DNA of 64,000 nucleotides from Alphaproteobacteria bacterium (GTDB lineage: Bacteria > Pseudomonadota > Alphaproteobacteria > Rhizobiales > Rhizobiaceae), in NCBI GenBank assembly GCA_018823835.1, contig JAHJHT010000008.1:62001-126000 (forward strand), written 5' to 3'. The position numbers were made by a program, and so were the translations under genes. Under the pieces are notes generated by a model. That model ran no database searches. It saw only the letters and a program-made list of their open reading frames with translations, and was not told the DNA's origin. Below, piece by piece: positions 21,610 to 32,346 of this stretch (within the stretch, counting starts at the first letter, position 1; every line of letters begins with the position of its first letter).

Positions 21610-21837
21610 TCAGACCTTTTCGGTTCTGGCGGCAGGCGTGCCCCGGCCATAGGGGATGCGCAGCCATGCCCTTTCGTGGAAGTAGTAGAGCAGAGACTTG
21701 GTCACCACCTCGGTAAAGCCGATTGCGGCTGCCAGCTTCACGCTCCCGGTGATGATGAGCGAGATGATCATCGTGTCGATGGTGCCGGTGACGCGCCAAC
21801 TGATGGCCTTGGCGAAACTTCGCGATCGGGTGTCCAT
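21610..21837 (-). CDS. DUF2061 family membrane protein
   Basis: This 75-residue protein matches DUF2061: RSFAKAISWRVTGTIDTMI, a hydrophobic segment (ISLIITGSVKLAAAIGF) and the conserved TKSLLYYFHERAWLRIPYGR. Two short membrane helices are likely. DUF2061 domains also occur fused to sulfate-activation or transport proteins; the stand-alone form has no known function. It is convergent with the aldo/keto reductase, 28 bases apart. Confidence 0.9.
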   Translation of the reverse strand: MDTRSRSFAKAISWRVTGTIDTMIISLIITGSVKLAAAIGFTEVVTKSLLYYFHERAWLRIPYGRGTPAARTEKV

Positions 21838-22001
21838 GCGCAGTCCTTCTTGAGCCGGAAAAGAAAGGTGTAGGCGCTTGCCGACCTGCCCCGCAAGGCA
21901 GCATCGCTGCGCCAGGCCGGCGGCACATGGAATTGCCTTCTACGGATTGCCGTCCGATTGGAACGTGACGGCCGGGCGCCGCGCCGCCGGGGTGTCGGGT
22001 C

Positions 22002-23198
22002 CTATGGCGATGCCTGCGCGCCTGCCGCCAGCGGCATCGCGGCGCCGCTGCGCAATTCGCGCAGATAGGACCCGAGCGCCACCGCCGTGGCCACTGTCAT
22101 CGCCGCGACGCCGACGAGCGGCAGTGCGCGGTAGGAATAGCCCGAAGCCAGGAGCATCGATCCGAAAGAGGCGGCGATCGCTATGCCGATGTTGAAGCCC
22201 GACGGGATCAGCGAGGATGCGAGATTCGGCGCGTCGGCGGTCCAGCTCAGGATGCGGGTCTGGATCGGCGTGCCGATGGCGAAGTTGAGCGCTCCCCAGG
22301 CGGTCAAGGCAGCGATCATCGGCAGGGGATAGGGGCTGACAAGGTAGACGGTCATCAGGACTGCGCCCTGCAGCGCGAGCATCGAGATGAGGGAGGGCAT
22401 GAGAAGCCGTCCGGCCGACAGCTTGCCGCCGACGAAGACGCCGATGGTCGCGCCGATGCCATTGAGCAGCAGGACCCATGGCACGACGCTGGCGTCGAGC
22501 CCGGTCACCTGCTGCTGCAACGGCGCGATATAGGTGTAGGGCACGAACTGGCCGAGCATCAGCATGAGCATGAGGATCAGCGAGGTCCAGACCTGCTGGC
22601 GGCCGAGCACCCTGACCTCGCTGCCGAAGCTGACGGTCGTTCTTGCAGCGCCGGTCCGTTGCGGCAGCATCAGGGCAATCGCGGCGATTGCCACCAGGCC
22701 GAGGCCGAACATCGCCCAGAAGGTCCAGCGCCAGCCCCAGGCATTGCCGATCGCCGTGCCGATGGGCACGCCGACGACGCCCGAGACCGTGAGGCCGGCG
22801 AGGATGAGCGCGACCGCCATGCCGCGCCTGTCCTCGTGCACGAGGCCGACGGCAACCACCATGGCGACGCCGAAATAGGTGCCGTGCGCCACCGCGATGG
22901 CGATGCGGAACAGCAGCATGGAGGTGAAGTCGGGCGCCAGCGCGCAGGCCAGTTGCCCGACCGTGAAGGCGAGCGTCAGCGCCAGCAGCAGGGGTTTGCG
23001 ACGAAACCTGTTGGTGGCGAGCGTGAGAAGCGGGCCGCCGACCGCGATGCCGACGGCGTAGCCCGAGACGAGATAGCCGGCCGCCGGGATCGAGACGCCG
23101 AGCCCTGCTGCGACTTCCGGCAGCACGCCGGCGATCACGAATTCGGTGGTGCCGAAGGCGAAGGCTGCAATGAACAGGGCGACGAGAGGGAGCGACAT
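22002..23198 (-). CDS. MFS transporter (AraJ/YdhP-like efflux)
   Basis: This 398-residue major facilitator has twelve hydrophobic segments. It begins MSLPLVALFIAAFAFGTTEFVIAG, which is typical of the sugar/drug efflux group (AraJ, YdhP, PbuE-like), and has the motif-A region GGPLLTLATNRFRRKPLLL between helices 2 and 3. The ATG at 23198 is preferred over an upstream start because the upstream residues are not family-like. The likely role is proton-driven export of a small molecule or drug; the substrate is unknown. Confidence 0.93.
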   Translation of the reverse strand: MSLPLVALFIAAFAFGTTEFVIAGVLPEVAAGLGVSIPAAGYLVSGYAVGIAVGGPLLTLATNRFRRKPLLLALTLAFTVGQLACALAPDFTSMLLFRIAIAVAHGTYFGVAMVVAVGLVHEDRRGMAVALILAGLTVSGVVGVPIGTAIGNAWGWRWTFWAMFGLGLVAIAAIALMLPQRTGAARTTVSFGSEVRVLGRQQVWTSLILMLMLMLGQFVPYTYIAPLQQQVTGLDASVVPWVLLLNGIGATIGVFVGGKLSAGRLLMPSLISMLALQGAVLMTVYLVSPYPLPMIAALTAWGALNFAIGTPIQTRILSWTADAPNLASSLIPSGFNIGIAIAASFGSMLLASGYSYRALPLVGVAAMTVATAVALGSYLRELRSGAAMPLAAGAQASP

Positions 23199-23336
23199 GG
23201 GTGCCTCTGCATGGCGTTGGCTTGCGAGGACGGCGTCAAACCATGGACCCGGCAACCGGGCAATCCAGAAATTCTGGCCGGGCGATCAGTTTATCTCAAT
23301 CGGGTCGCAAGAGCAGCGCCAAAATCTCGGTGTCCG

Positions 23337-25001
23337 CTAGCCGGCCTTCAGTCGCGAGCCCCTGAGCAGGCCCTGCTCCTCGAGCACCGGGTAGGCCATC
23401 GAGGCGAGCAGCGAGTTGATCTGCTTGAGGTCGCGGATGGTGTCGAGGTGGATGGAACTGGTCTCGACGCTCTTGGCGGAGCCGTCGCGCAGGCGCAGGA
23501 AGTGGTTCTGGCTGGTGACCTTCTCGAGATCGCGCAGCCGGTCCTTCTCGACCACGAGCTGGCTTGCCGTCTGCTGGTCGCGCGAGACGAGAACGTTGAA
23601 GGCCATGCGCGCATTGGCCATGACCGACGCGTGGAAGGCGCAGAGCTCCAGCCAGCCTTCCGGCGTGAACTCCAGTCCGCGGTCGAACTTCTTCTTCACG
23701 TGTACCAGCATGTTGCGCACGATGATGTCGCCGACCTGCTCGAGCTTGACGCAGGCGCCGATCAGTTCCTGGCAGCGCAGCGCCTCGGCCTCGGTAAGCG
23801 TACGGCTGGTGACCTTGGCGAGGTAGAGCTTGATGGCCGCGTGCTTGCGGTCGACCCGGTCGTCGAGGTCGGCGAGCGCCTTGATCTTCTCGTCGTCGGT
23901 CTGCTCGTAGAGCTCGATGATCCGCTTCAGCATGATCTCGACGGTCTCGCAGATGCGCATCACCTCGCGCGTGGCATTGGCGAGCGCCTGGTTCGGCGTG
24001 TCGAGCGCGCTTTCCGACAGCGCGGAGAGCTCCGTCGCCGCCAGTTCCTCGCCGGCCGAAACGGGCTCCTTCATCAGGGTGATGCGTTCGGCAAGGTTGA
24101 AGACGAGACCGGCAAGCGGCATGCCGACGATCGCCAGCGCAAGATTGAAGACGATATGGGCATGCACCAGCTGTTCGGGCGCCGAGGCGCCGAGCAGGTC
24201 GAGCGGCGGCTTCAGCCAGACCACGGCGACCATGGCGATCAGCGCGCCCGTGCCGCGCATGATGAGGTTTCCCAGCGGCACGATACGCGCCTTGAGCGGC
24301 GCGGCGCGCGACAGCATGACGGCGATGATGCCACCGCCGATATTGGCGCCGAGCACCAGCACGATGCCGAGTTCGGCGGGGACAAGGCCCCGCGACGCGA
24401 GCGCGACCAGCAGCAGGATGGCCGCGACGCTCGAATGGAACAGCCAGGTCATGATCGCGGCGAGCAGGAAGGCGGTCACCGGGTCGGCGGACAGGTAGTT
24501 GACCACCACCGGCAGGATGCGGCTTTCGCGCAGCGGCTCGGAAGCCTCACCGATCATCCTGAGCGATAGGATGAGAAGACCGATGCCGATCAGGATGCGG
24601 CCGAGCTGCAGCAGGTTGCGCCGCGACGTCGACATGAACAGCGCGGTACCGGCAACGAGGCAGAGCGGCACCAGCGCCTCGAGGTCGAAGCTGAGCAGCT
24701 TGACCACCAGCGCCGAGCCGACATCTGCGCCCAGCACGGCAAGCAGGCCCGATGCGCCGCCGACGATGCCGGAACCGGCGAAGGAGCCGACGATCAGCGC
24801 CACGGCCGTGGCGCTCTGCAGGCAGATGGCCAGCAGCGCGCCGGCGGCGACCGCAAGCAGCGGGTTCTTCAGGATTGCCCGCAGCTTGAAGCGCAGGACG
24901 TCGCCATAGGCGCGCTCGACGCCGGTGCGCACCTGCCGGGTCGCAAACAGGAGCAGCGCGACGGCGCCCGCAAGATGCAGCAGGACGAGCGAGCCGCTCA
25001 T
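23337..25001 (-). CDS. Na/Pi cotransporter family protein with PhoU-like tail
   Basis: This 554-residue protein has two repeated transport halves, each with the family's Gln/His-Ser motif (LQSATAVALIVGSF near residue 62 and FHSSVAAILLLVAL further on). A C-terminal cytoplasmic PhoU-like helical domain (about 340-530) follows. Bacterial NptA/YjbB-type proteins move phosphate with sodium, often outward, and the PhoU part probably gates this. It is monocistronic and divergent from dnaG. No recognisable Pho box was seen upstream. Confidence 0.93.
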   Translation of the reverse strand: MSGSLVLLHLAGAVALLLFATRQVRTGVERAYGDVLRFKLRAILKNPLLAVAAGALLAICLQSATAVALIVGSFAGSGIVGGASGLLAVLGADVGSALVVKLLSFDLEALVPLCLVAGTALFMSTSRRNLLQLGRILIGIGLLILSLRMIGEASEPLRESRILPVVVNYLSADPVTAFLLAAIMTWLFHSSVAAILLLVALASRGLVPAELGIVLVLGANIGGGIIAVMLSRAAPLKARIVPLGNLIMRGTGALIAMVAVVWLKPPLDLLGASAPEQLVHAHIVFNLALAIVGMPLAGLVFNLAERITLMKEPVSAGEELAATELSALSESALDTPNQALANATREVMRICETVEIMLKRIIELYEQTDDEKIKALADLDDRVDRKHAAIKLYLAKVTSRTLTEAEALRCQELIGACVKLEQVGDIIVRNMLVHVKKKFDRGLEFTPEGWLELCAFHASVMANARMAFNVLVSRDQQTASQLVVEKDRLRDLEKVTSQNHFLRLRDGSAKSVETSSIHLDTIRDLKQINSLLASMAYPVLEEQGLLRGSRLKAG

Positions 25002-25313
25002 GCGGATCGTTCCGCAGGATGCGTGGGTGCCGCCGCCAAGGGGCGGCCGGCAGGCGTTGAAAGGGGACGAATCTCAATCATGTCGATATCGTCTATATGT
25101 TAGCCGGTTAATAGTAACCGTCCATGTAATTCGGCCCGTTGGGCCATGCCGATGGCACCGCGTCCGGTGTTCTCCGGCGTTTTGGCAACGGCGTCCGCCG
25201 CCCGCAGTTCCGCCGGCCGGCTGTTGAGGGCCTGTGAATACCGGGCAAGCGCTACGATAGGAGTCGAACGCCACGCCCGCCGCGCCTATATAGAAGCCGA
25301 GAGAGTCTCCATC
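25002..25313. other. Divergent promoter region, Na/Pi gene and dnaG
   Basis: These 312 bases contain no gene. A small perfect palindrome, CGGTTA-ATAG-TAACCG, lies at 25105-25120 in an A+T-richer patch where the promoter of the minus-strand Na/Pi gene would be expected. I could not assign hexamers with confidence. Confidence 0.45.
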
Positions 25314-27248
25314 ATGCGCTTCGACACATCCTTCCTCGACGAGATACGCGACCGCGTGCCGATTTCATCGGTGATCGGGCAGCGCGTGACGTGGGACAGG
25401 AAGAAGACCAACGCGCAGCGCGGCGACTACTGGGCAAACTGCCCGTTCCACGGCGAGAAGTCGCCGAGCTTTCACTGCGAGGACCGGAAGGGCCGCTACC
25501 ATTGCTTCGGCTGCGGCGTTTCGGGCGACCACTTCAAGTTCCTGACCGAGCTCGAGAATGTCAGCTTCCCGGAAGCCGTCGAGCGGATCGCCGAGTTGGC
25601 CGGCGTGCCGATGCCGGCGCGCGACGAATATGCCGAGAAGCGCCAGCAGGAGCGCGCCAGCCTCAAGGACGTCATGGAAATGGCGACGAGGTTCTTCGAG
25701 GACCGCCTGCAGTCGGCCGACGGGGCAAGGGCGCGGGCCTACCTGCGCGAACGCGGCCTGACGCCGGCCACGCAGCAGGCCTTCCGTCTCGGCTACGCGC
25801 CCGAAAGCCGCAACGCGCTGAAGGAGCACCTGGCCTCGAAGGGCATCGCCAAGGCCGATATCGAGGCCTGCGGGCTGGTCCGGCACGGCGACGACATCCC
25901 GGTCTCCTATGACTGGTTCCGCGACCGGATCATGTTCCCGATCCCCGATTCGCGGGGCGCCATCATCGCCTTCGGCGGCCGCGCGCTGGCACCGGATGCG
26001 CTGGCGAAATACATGAACTCGCCCGAGACCGAGCTCTTCCACAAGGGCAACGTCCTCTACAATTTCGCCCGCGCCCGCAAGGCGCAGGGCCGCGGCGGCA
26101 CCATTCTCGTCGTCGAAGGCTACATGGACGTGATCGCGCTGGCGCAGGCGGGCTTCGAGAACGCGGTGGCCCCGCTCGGTACGGCGCTGACAGAGAACCA
26201 GCTGCAGCTGCTGTGGCGGATGACCGGAGAACCGGTGCTCTGCTTCGATGGGGACCAGGCCGGACTGAAGGCCGCATGGCGGGTCGCCGACATGGCCCTG
26301 CCGATGGTCGAACCGGGCAAGACGGCGCGCTTTGCCCTGCTGCCGGAAGGCAAGGACCCCGACGACCTGGTCAAGGCGGAAGGGCCGGAGGGCTTTCGCA
26401 AGGTGCTGGCCGACGCGCGTCCGCTGGCCGACCTGCTGTGGCTGCGCGAGACCGCCGGCGGCCTGTTCGACACGCCCGAGCGCAAGGCCGAACTGGAAAA
26501 GGGGCTGCGCGAGCTGACCGGCCGCATCAAGGACGAGAGCCTGCGCTTCCACTACCAGCAGGAGATGCGCGAGCGGGTCCAGGCCTTCTTCGGCAGGACG
26601 CGCGAGAAGCCGCGCGGCAAGGGCGACTGGAGCAAGCCGGACAAGGCGCAGGGCGGCCAGTTTGCCAAGCCGGGCGCGGCGGCCAGCCGCTTTGCCGTCT
26701 CGGAGAGCCTGGCGCGCTCGGCGCTGGTCAAGCGGGCCGGTGGCATCATGCCCCTGCGCGAGACCGCGATCGTGGCGGCGCTCGTCAACCATCCTGAACT
26801 CGTCGAGGAAAATTTCGATCACTGCGAGATGCTCGAATTGTCGCATCCGGACCTGAGGCTGCTTCACACGGCGCTGATCGACGCCATGGCGCATGGCGCC
26901 GGCAACGACCGCAGGGCCGTGCTCGAGGCGATAGAGCGCGCCGGCCACAAGGAGCGCTGGGAGCGCGCCGTTGCGCTGATCCGCAGGGCACGCCTCTGGC
27001 CGGTGCTTGAGGACGCCGCGCTGGAGGACGCGCGCGACGCCTTCGCCCAGGCGCTGCACTTGCACCGCAGCGCCGGAACGCTACATAAGGAACTGAAAGC
27101 GGCTGAAATGGCGCTGGCTACCGAACCGACCGACGAAAACTACCGTCATCTGGTGGAAATCCAGACGCAGTTCCGCGACGTGCAGGCCACCGAGGCGCTG
27201 ATCGAAGGTTTCGGGATTTCGTCGGGAAGGGCGGGACGCGGCTCCTGA
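25314..27248 (+). CDS. dnaG: DNA primase
   Basis: DnaG (644 residues) lays RNA primers for replication. The N-terminal zinc-binding domain has Cys43, His46, Cys64 and Cys67 (CPFH...CFGC). The Toprim catalytic core follows, with Glu268 in VVEGYMDV and the metal-binding FDGDQAG. The C-terminal helicase-binding region (about 500-640) would contact DnaB, which is encoded at 50331. The ATG at 25314 (MRFDTSFLDEIRDRVP) has a short GAGAG site and is the family start. rpoD follows after 296 bases, the usual order in this class. Confidence 0.98.
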   Translation: MRFDTSFLDEIRDRVPISSVIGQRVTWDRKKTNAQRGDYWANCPFHGEKSPSFHCEDRKGRYHCFGCGVSGDHFKFLTELENVSFPEAVERIAELAGVPMPARDEYAEKRQQERASLKDVMEMATRFFEDRLQSADGARARAYLRERGLTPATQQAFRLGYAPESRNALKEHLASKGIAKADIEACGLVRHGDDIPVSYDWFRDRIMFPIPDSRGAIIAFGGRALAPDALAKYMNSPETELFHKGNVLYNFARARKAQGRGGTILVVEGYMDVIALAQAGFENAVAPLGTALTENQLQLLWRMTGEPVLCFDGDQAGLKAAWRVADMALPMVEPGKTARFALLPEGKDPDDLVKAEGPEGFRKVLADARPLADLLWLRETAGGLFDTPERKAELEKGLRELTGRIKDESLRFHYQQEMRERVQAFFGRTREKPRGKGDWSKPDKAQGGQFAKPGAAASRFAVSESLARSALVKRAGGIMPLRETAIVAALVNHPELVEENFDHCEMLELSHPDLRLLHTALIDAMAHGAGNDRRAVLEAIERAGHKERWERAVALIRRARLWPVLEDAALEDARDAFAQALHLHRSAGTLHKELKAAEMALATEPTDENYRHLVEIQTQFRDVQATEALIEGFGISSGRAGRGS

Positions 27249-27412
27249 CCAATTGATTCGCTTTTTTGGCGCGAATCATGCGACAGGCGCTTGACGTTTC
27301 GGCAGAATGCCGGAATCAGGACGATTCGAAAGGTGGACCTGCAGCAGGACTGGGCCCGATGATGAAGGCATGGACTGGCTGCCGGGTGGACGGGGATGGG
27401 AACCCGCCCCAT

Positions 27413-27440
27413 TTGACAAGGTTAATCGGTACTTAAGACA
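27413..27440 (+). promoter_or_regulatory. Candidate promoter upstream of rpoD
   Basis: A perfect -35 hexamer TTGACA (27413-27418) is followed 16 bases later by AAGACA, a poor -10. It lies 105 bases before the rpoD start. A CTTGAC at about 27291-27296 is an alternative. Neither has a good -10. Confidence 0.3.
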
Positions 27441-27544
27441 CGTGCTGGTACTGGCCGTCAGGCGCAGGTTCGGCGAGCGTGTTTCACTATTTCGGTCCCC
27501 GGCCGCCGAGGCTTGCAGGGACCGCGGCTTGGAGAAAGCAAAGC

Positions 27545-29578
<2,034 letters not shown>

Positions 29579-29607
29579 CATCCCGTTCTCTTCGGGAAAA
29601 GAACAGG

Positions 29608-29643
29608 AAAGCCCGGGCCTGGCGATACCAGGTCCGGGCTTTT
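29608..29643 (+). terminator. Intrinsic terminator of rpoD
   Basis: AAAGCCCGG-G-CCTGG, loop CGATA, CCAGG-T-CCGGGCTTT is a stem with one mismatched pair, ending in a T run. It begins 30 bases after the rpoD stop. Confidence 0.9.
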
Positions 29644-29789
29644 GCGCGTCCGGGAGAGGGCATTGACGGCGCGACATATGCACTCATTTGAATGTTTTGT
29701 GCTGGAAAACCGTTATCGCCGGCATGACATGAGGCCGAGCGCTGCCGAAACCTTCCGGCGGCCATGTCATGCCGGAGGCCCGATCCCTT

Positions 29790-30023
29790 ATGCAGCAACT
29801 CGTTCAGCTTCTCGACCAGCTCCCCTGGAGCTGGATTCTCATTGCCTGCCTGACGCTCGGCCTGGCGCCCTTCGTGCCGGAGCCGCATATCTGGGAAAAG
29901 CTGAAGATGCTCGGCGCCGGAACGCTGGTGCGCCCGCTCGACATCTTCGACCTGCTGTTCCACGCGGCACCCTTCCTCGTGGCGCTGGCCAAGCTCGTGG
30001 CCATGCTGGCAGTGGCGAAGTAG
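29790..30023 (+). CDS. Small conserved membrane protein
   Basis: This is a 77-residue protein from the ATG at 29790 (MQQLVQLLDQLPWSW), which has GGAGG eleven bases upstream; an ATG at 29769 adds seven residues. It has one clear membrane helix (WILIACLTLGLAPFV), then PEPHIWEKLKMLGAG, then PLDIFDLLFHAAPFLVALAKL as a second hydrophobic stretch. Related short proteins are sometimes labelled 'RND transporter' in databases, but nothing this small can be an RND pump. I would leave it as a conserved membrane protein. Confidence 0.8.
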   Translation: MQQLVQLLDQLPWSWILIACLTLGLAPFVPEPHIWEKLKMLGAGTLVRPLDIFDLLFHAAPFLVALAKLVAMLAVAK

Positions 30024-30126
30024 CTCGGTCCAGCTCGGATCGGTTCGCAAGGGTCGAGGCGCGGAGAATTGGCTTGAATGCCCGTCCTAGCGCTGCAAGG
30101 TTCGGCCCTCTGACGAGGCTGATCCC

Positions 30127-30513
30127 ATGACGACGACGCTTCCCGCCCTGACCGTCTGGTACAATACACGATGCCCGGTCTGCGACGCCGGCATCAGGCA
30201 CCAGAAGAAGCGGCTCATCGAGGCGGTGAAGGCCGGTCGGATCGCGTTTCGCGATATCAATCTCGAACCGGACGCGCTGGCGGCCCATGGCGCGGCGCTC
30301 GACGATGTAAGGCGCCGGCTGCACGCGACCGAGGCGGACGGACGCCTGCTGGTGGGGGCGGATGTCGCCGTCGCCATCTGGCGCGCGACGCCGGGAGAGG
30401 GCTGGCTGGCGTCGCTCCTCGGAAATGGCATGCTGCTGCCGGTGACGCGTTTTGCCTACGACCGCTTCGCCGATCTGCTGTTTGCCTGGAATCGTCGCAA
30501 CGGACGCTGGTGA
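30127..30513 (+). CDS. DCC-family thiol-disulfide oxidoreductase-like protein (DUF393)
   Basis: This 128-residue protein has a thioredoxin-like N-terminus with the redox motif CPVC in TVWYNTRCPVCDAGIRHQKK. It also has the DUF393 features FRDINLEPDALAAHG, LHATEADGRLLVGADVAVAIW and a Trp-rich end (FAWNRRNGRW). In the DCC name the first cysteine is preceded by Asp; here that position is Arg (TRCPVC), which may alter the redox potential. The substrate is unknown. It stands alone, with 104 bases to the gene before it. Confidence 0.87.
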   Translation: MTTTLPALTVWYNTRCPVCDAGIRHQKKRLIEAVKAGRIAFRDINLEPDALAAHGAALDDVRRRLHATEADGRLLVGADVAVAIWRATPGEGWLASLLGNGMLLPVTRFAYDRFADLLFAWNRRNGRW

Positions 30514-30693
30514 ACGGGGCTGTCTCGGCGCTTTTCCGGCGTGCTTGACACATAGCGCTGGCCTGTGGCGTCCTGCGCCCATGCCCGACGACATCTTCAC
30601 CCCATCTGCAAGTATCGTCCGCTGCCACCGGCTTCGCCCCGGCACGCGCGGCGCTTGGCGGGGGAGCGTCCAGATGCCGGCGCCGGCAGGCCG

Positions 30694-31125
30694 ATGACAG
30701 CGGCACAAACGCTGCTGACGCTGGCGCCGCGCAGGCAGGGGCTCTACGAGATCACCGAGCGCGTCGCCTCCTTCGTGGACGAGGCGGGCGTCGAGACCGG
30801 CCTGCTGACCGTCTTCGTGCGCCACACCTCCTGCTCGCTGCTGATCCAGGAGAATGCCGACCCCGATGTCCGCCGCGACCTCGAGCAGTTCTTCCGCCGC
30901 CTCGTGCCGCCGTCCGACGATCCCTCGATGCGATGGGTGGTCCACACGACCGAGGGTCCGGACGACATGCCGGCCCACATCAAGGCGGCACTGACCGCCG
31001 TTTCGCTGTCGATCCCGGTCACGCAGGGGCGGCTGGCGCTTGGCACCTGGCAGGGAATCTACTTGTTCGAGCACCGCGACAGCCCGCATCGCCGGGAAAT
31101 CGTCCTGCACCTCAGCGGCGGCTGA
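30694..31125 (+). CDS. YjbQ family protein (UPF0047, secondary thiamine-phosphate synthase-like)
   Basis: This 143-residue member of the YjbQ/UPF0047 family carries the conserved FVRHTSCSLLIQENADPDV, the metal-site region VVHTTEGPDDMPAHIKAAL, and the ending LALGTWQGIYLFEHRD. Family members form trimers, and some have weak thiamine-phosphate synthase activity; the physiological role is unsettled. The ATG at 30694 (MTAAQTLLTLAPRRQG) is family-like. It is followed after 113 bases by the HlyU-like gene. Confidence 0.92.
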   Translation: MTAAQTLLTLAPRRQGLYEITERVASFVDEAGVETGLLTVFVRHTSCSLLIQENADPDVRRDLEQFFRRLVPPSDDPSMRWVVHTTEGPDDMPAHIKAALTAVSLSIPVTQGRLALGTWQGIYLFEHRDSPHRREIVLHLSGG

Positions 31126-31238
31126 ATGCTTCGGCGCTGCAGTCTCAGTGGTCGGGCGACAGCCCCGGCATGCCCCGCATGTCTCGACGCAGCGCGGCGA
31201 ACCGGGTAGCCTTGCCGGCAAAACAGAGCGAGATGACG

Positions 31239-31529
31239 ATGTCCTTCCTGAAGAGACTTTTTGGCGGCGGCGGTGCGGACGAGGCCGGGCCGGCAAAGCC
31301 CGCCAAGGAAATCGAGCACAAGGGGTTCACGATCGCCGCGACCCCTTACAAGAATGACGGGCAGTACCAGACTTGCGGTGTCGTCTCGAAGGAGATCGCC
31401 GGCGAGGTCAAGGAACACAAGTTCATTCGCGCCGACCGGTTTGCCGGTCTGGACGAGGCGGTCGACGTCACGCTGCGCAAGGGCCAGCAGATCGTCGACG
31501 AGCAGGGCGACAAGATTTTCGGCAGCTAG
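31239..31529 (+). CDS. HlyU family protein
   Basis: This 96-residue protein begins MSFLKRLFGGGGADEAGPAK and continues with a compact domain (EIEHKGFTIAATPYKNDGQY, QTCGVVSKEIAGEVKEHKFI, ADRFAGLDEAVDVTLRKGQQ). This is the HlyU-type domain named after a Vibrio virulence activator, but these short alphaproteobacterial proteins lack a helix-turn-helix and their function is unknown. An ATG two codons upstream (31233) is also possible. A bidirectional terminator follows 22 bases after the stop. Confidence 0.88.
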   Translation: MSFLKRLFGGGGADEAGPAKPAKEIEHKGFTIAATPYKNDGQYQTCGVVSKEIAGEVKEHKFIRADRFAGLDEAVDVTLRKGQQIVDEQGDKIFGS

Positions 31530-31551
31530 CCAGGGATAGCATTCGCAATGA

Positions 31552-31583
31552 AAAAGGCAGGCGCCGGGTGGCGCCTGCCTTTT
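31552..31583. terminator. Bidirectional intrinsic terminator
   Basis: AAAAGGCAGGCGCC, loop GGGT, GGCGCCTGCCTTTT is a perfect 14-base-pair stem flanked by A and T runs. It serves both the HlyU-like gene (plus) and azoR (minus). Confidence 0.92.
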
Positions 31584-31604
31584 CTGTGTTCGCGGGCTGG
31601 CCGG

Positions 31605-32237
31605 TCAGGCGGCCTGAGCGACAGGCTCGGCGACGAGCGCATCGATGCGGGCGGTGGCCTTGCCGAGCGCGGCAGCCGTGGCATCCGCCCCCATGCCGAC
31701 GCCCTCGACACGGATGACCTCGACGTCGGTCATGCCGAGGAAGCCGAGCACGCTGCGCAGGTAGGGAACCGCATGGTCCATCTGCACCGCAGCGCCCTCG
31801 GAGTAGATGCCGCCGGACGCCAGCACGATGTAGACCTTCTTGCCGGTCACCAGCCCCTTCGGGCCGTTCTCGCCGTAGGAGAAGCTGCGGCCGGCGCGGG
31901 CCACGTGGTCGATCCACGACTTCAGCGTCGAGGAGATGTTGAAGTTGATCAGGCCGGTGGCGAGGATGATCGTGTCGGCGTCAAGCACCTGGTCGAGCAC
32001 TTCGTCCGAGACGCCGACCACTTCGGCCTGGCGCGGGGTGCGCGCCTCGGCCGGCGTGTAGATGCCGGTGTAATAGTCGGGGTCGATGTAGGGCAGCGGA
32101 CTGGCGGCCAGATCCCTGACCACCAGCCTGGAGGCGGGGTTGGCCCCCTGCAGCCTGGCGGCAAGATCGGTGGCGATACGGGTCGAGTGCGACGCCGCGC
32201 CGCGCGGGCTGGAGGTGACGAGAAGGGTGGTGGACAT
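31605..32237 (-). CDS. azoR: FMN-dependent NADH:quinone oxidoreductase / azoreductase
   Basis: This 210-residue flavodoxin-like protein belongs to the AzoR family, which uses FMN and NADH for two-electron reduction of quinones and azo compounds and so limits redox cycling. Features are LLVTSSPRGAASHSTRIA (FMN phosphate binding), the P-loop-near region LINFNISSTLKSWIDHVARAG, YGENGPKGLVTGKKV and ASGGIYSEG. The ATG at 32237 has GGAG eight bases upstream. It is divergent from a LysR regulator with a palindrome between them, a classic regulated pair that probably responds to a quinone or electrophile. Confidence 0.94.
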   Translation of the reverse strand: MSTTLLVTSSPRGAASHSTRIATDLAARLQGANPASRLVVRDLAASPLPYIDPDYYTGIYTPAEARTPRQAEVVGVSDEVLDQVLDADTIILATGLINFNISSTLKSWIDHVARAGRSFSYGENGPKGLVTGKKVYIVLASGGIYSEGAAVQMDHAVPYLRSVLGFLGMTDVEVIRVEGVGMGADATAAALGKATARIDALVAEPVAQAA

Positions 32238-32295
32238 TGCGGTAACTCCGGAAGTTCGGGTTGGTGTTGCCGCCAATGTGGGCATTCCAATCCAT

Positions 32296-32318
32296 CGGAA
32301 AAACCGGTATAATTTCCG
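32296..32318. promoter_or_regulatory. LysR-type operator between azoR and its regulator
   Basis: CGGAAA (32296-32301), an 11-base spacer and TTTCCG (32313-32318) form perfect arms that contain the TTR partial-symmetry geometry expected for a LysR box. It lies in the 109-base divergent gap, 29 bases from the regulator start. Confidence 0.6.
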
Positions 32319-32346
32319 TATGATCCATCAAGAAATTGGATGAGAT

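Noticed and set aside
22659..24569. Open frame antisense to the MFS and Na/Pi genes
   Set aside because: It spans two certain genes and the gap between them; the composition is typical of a shadow frame.
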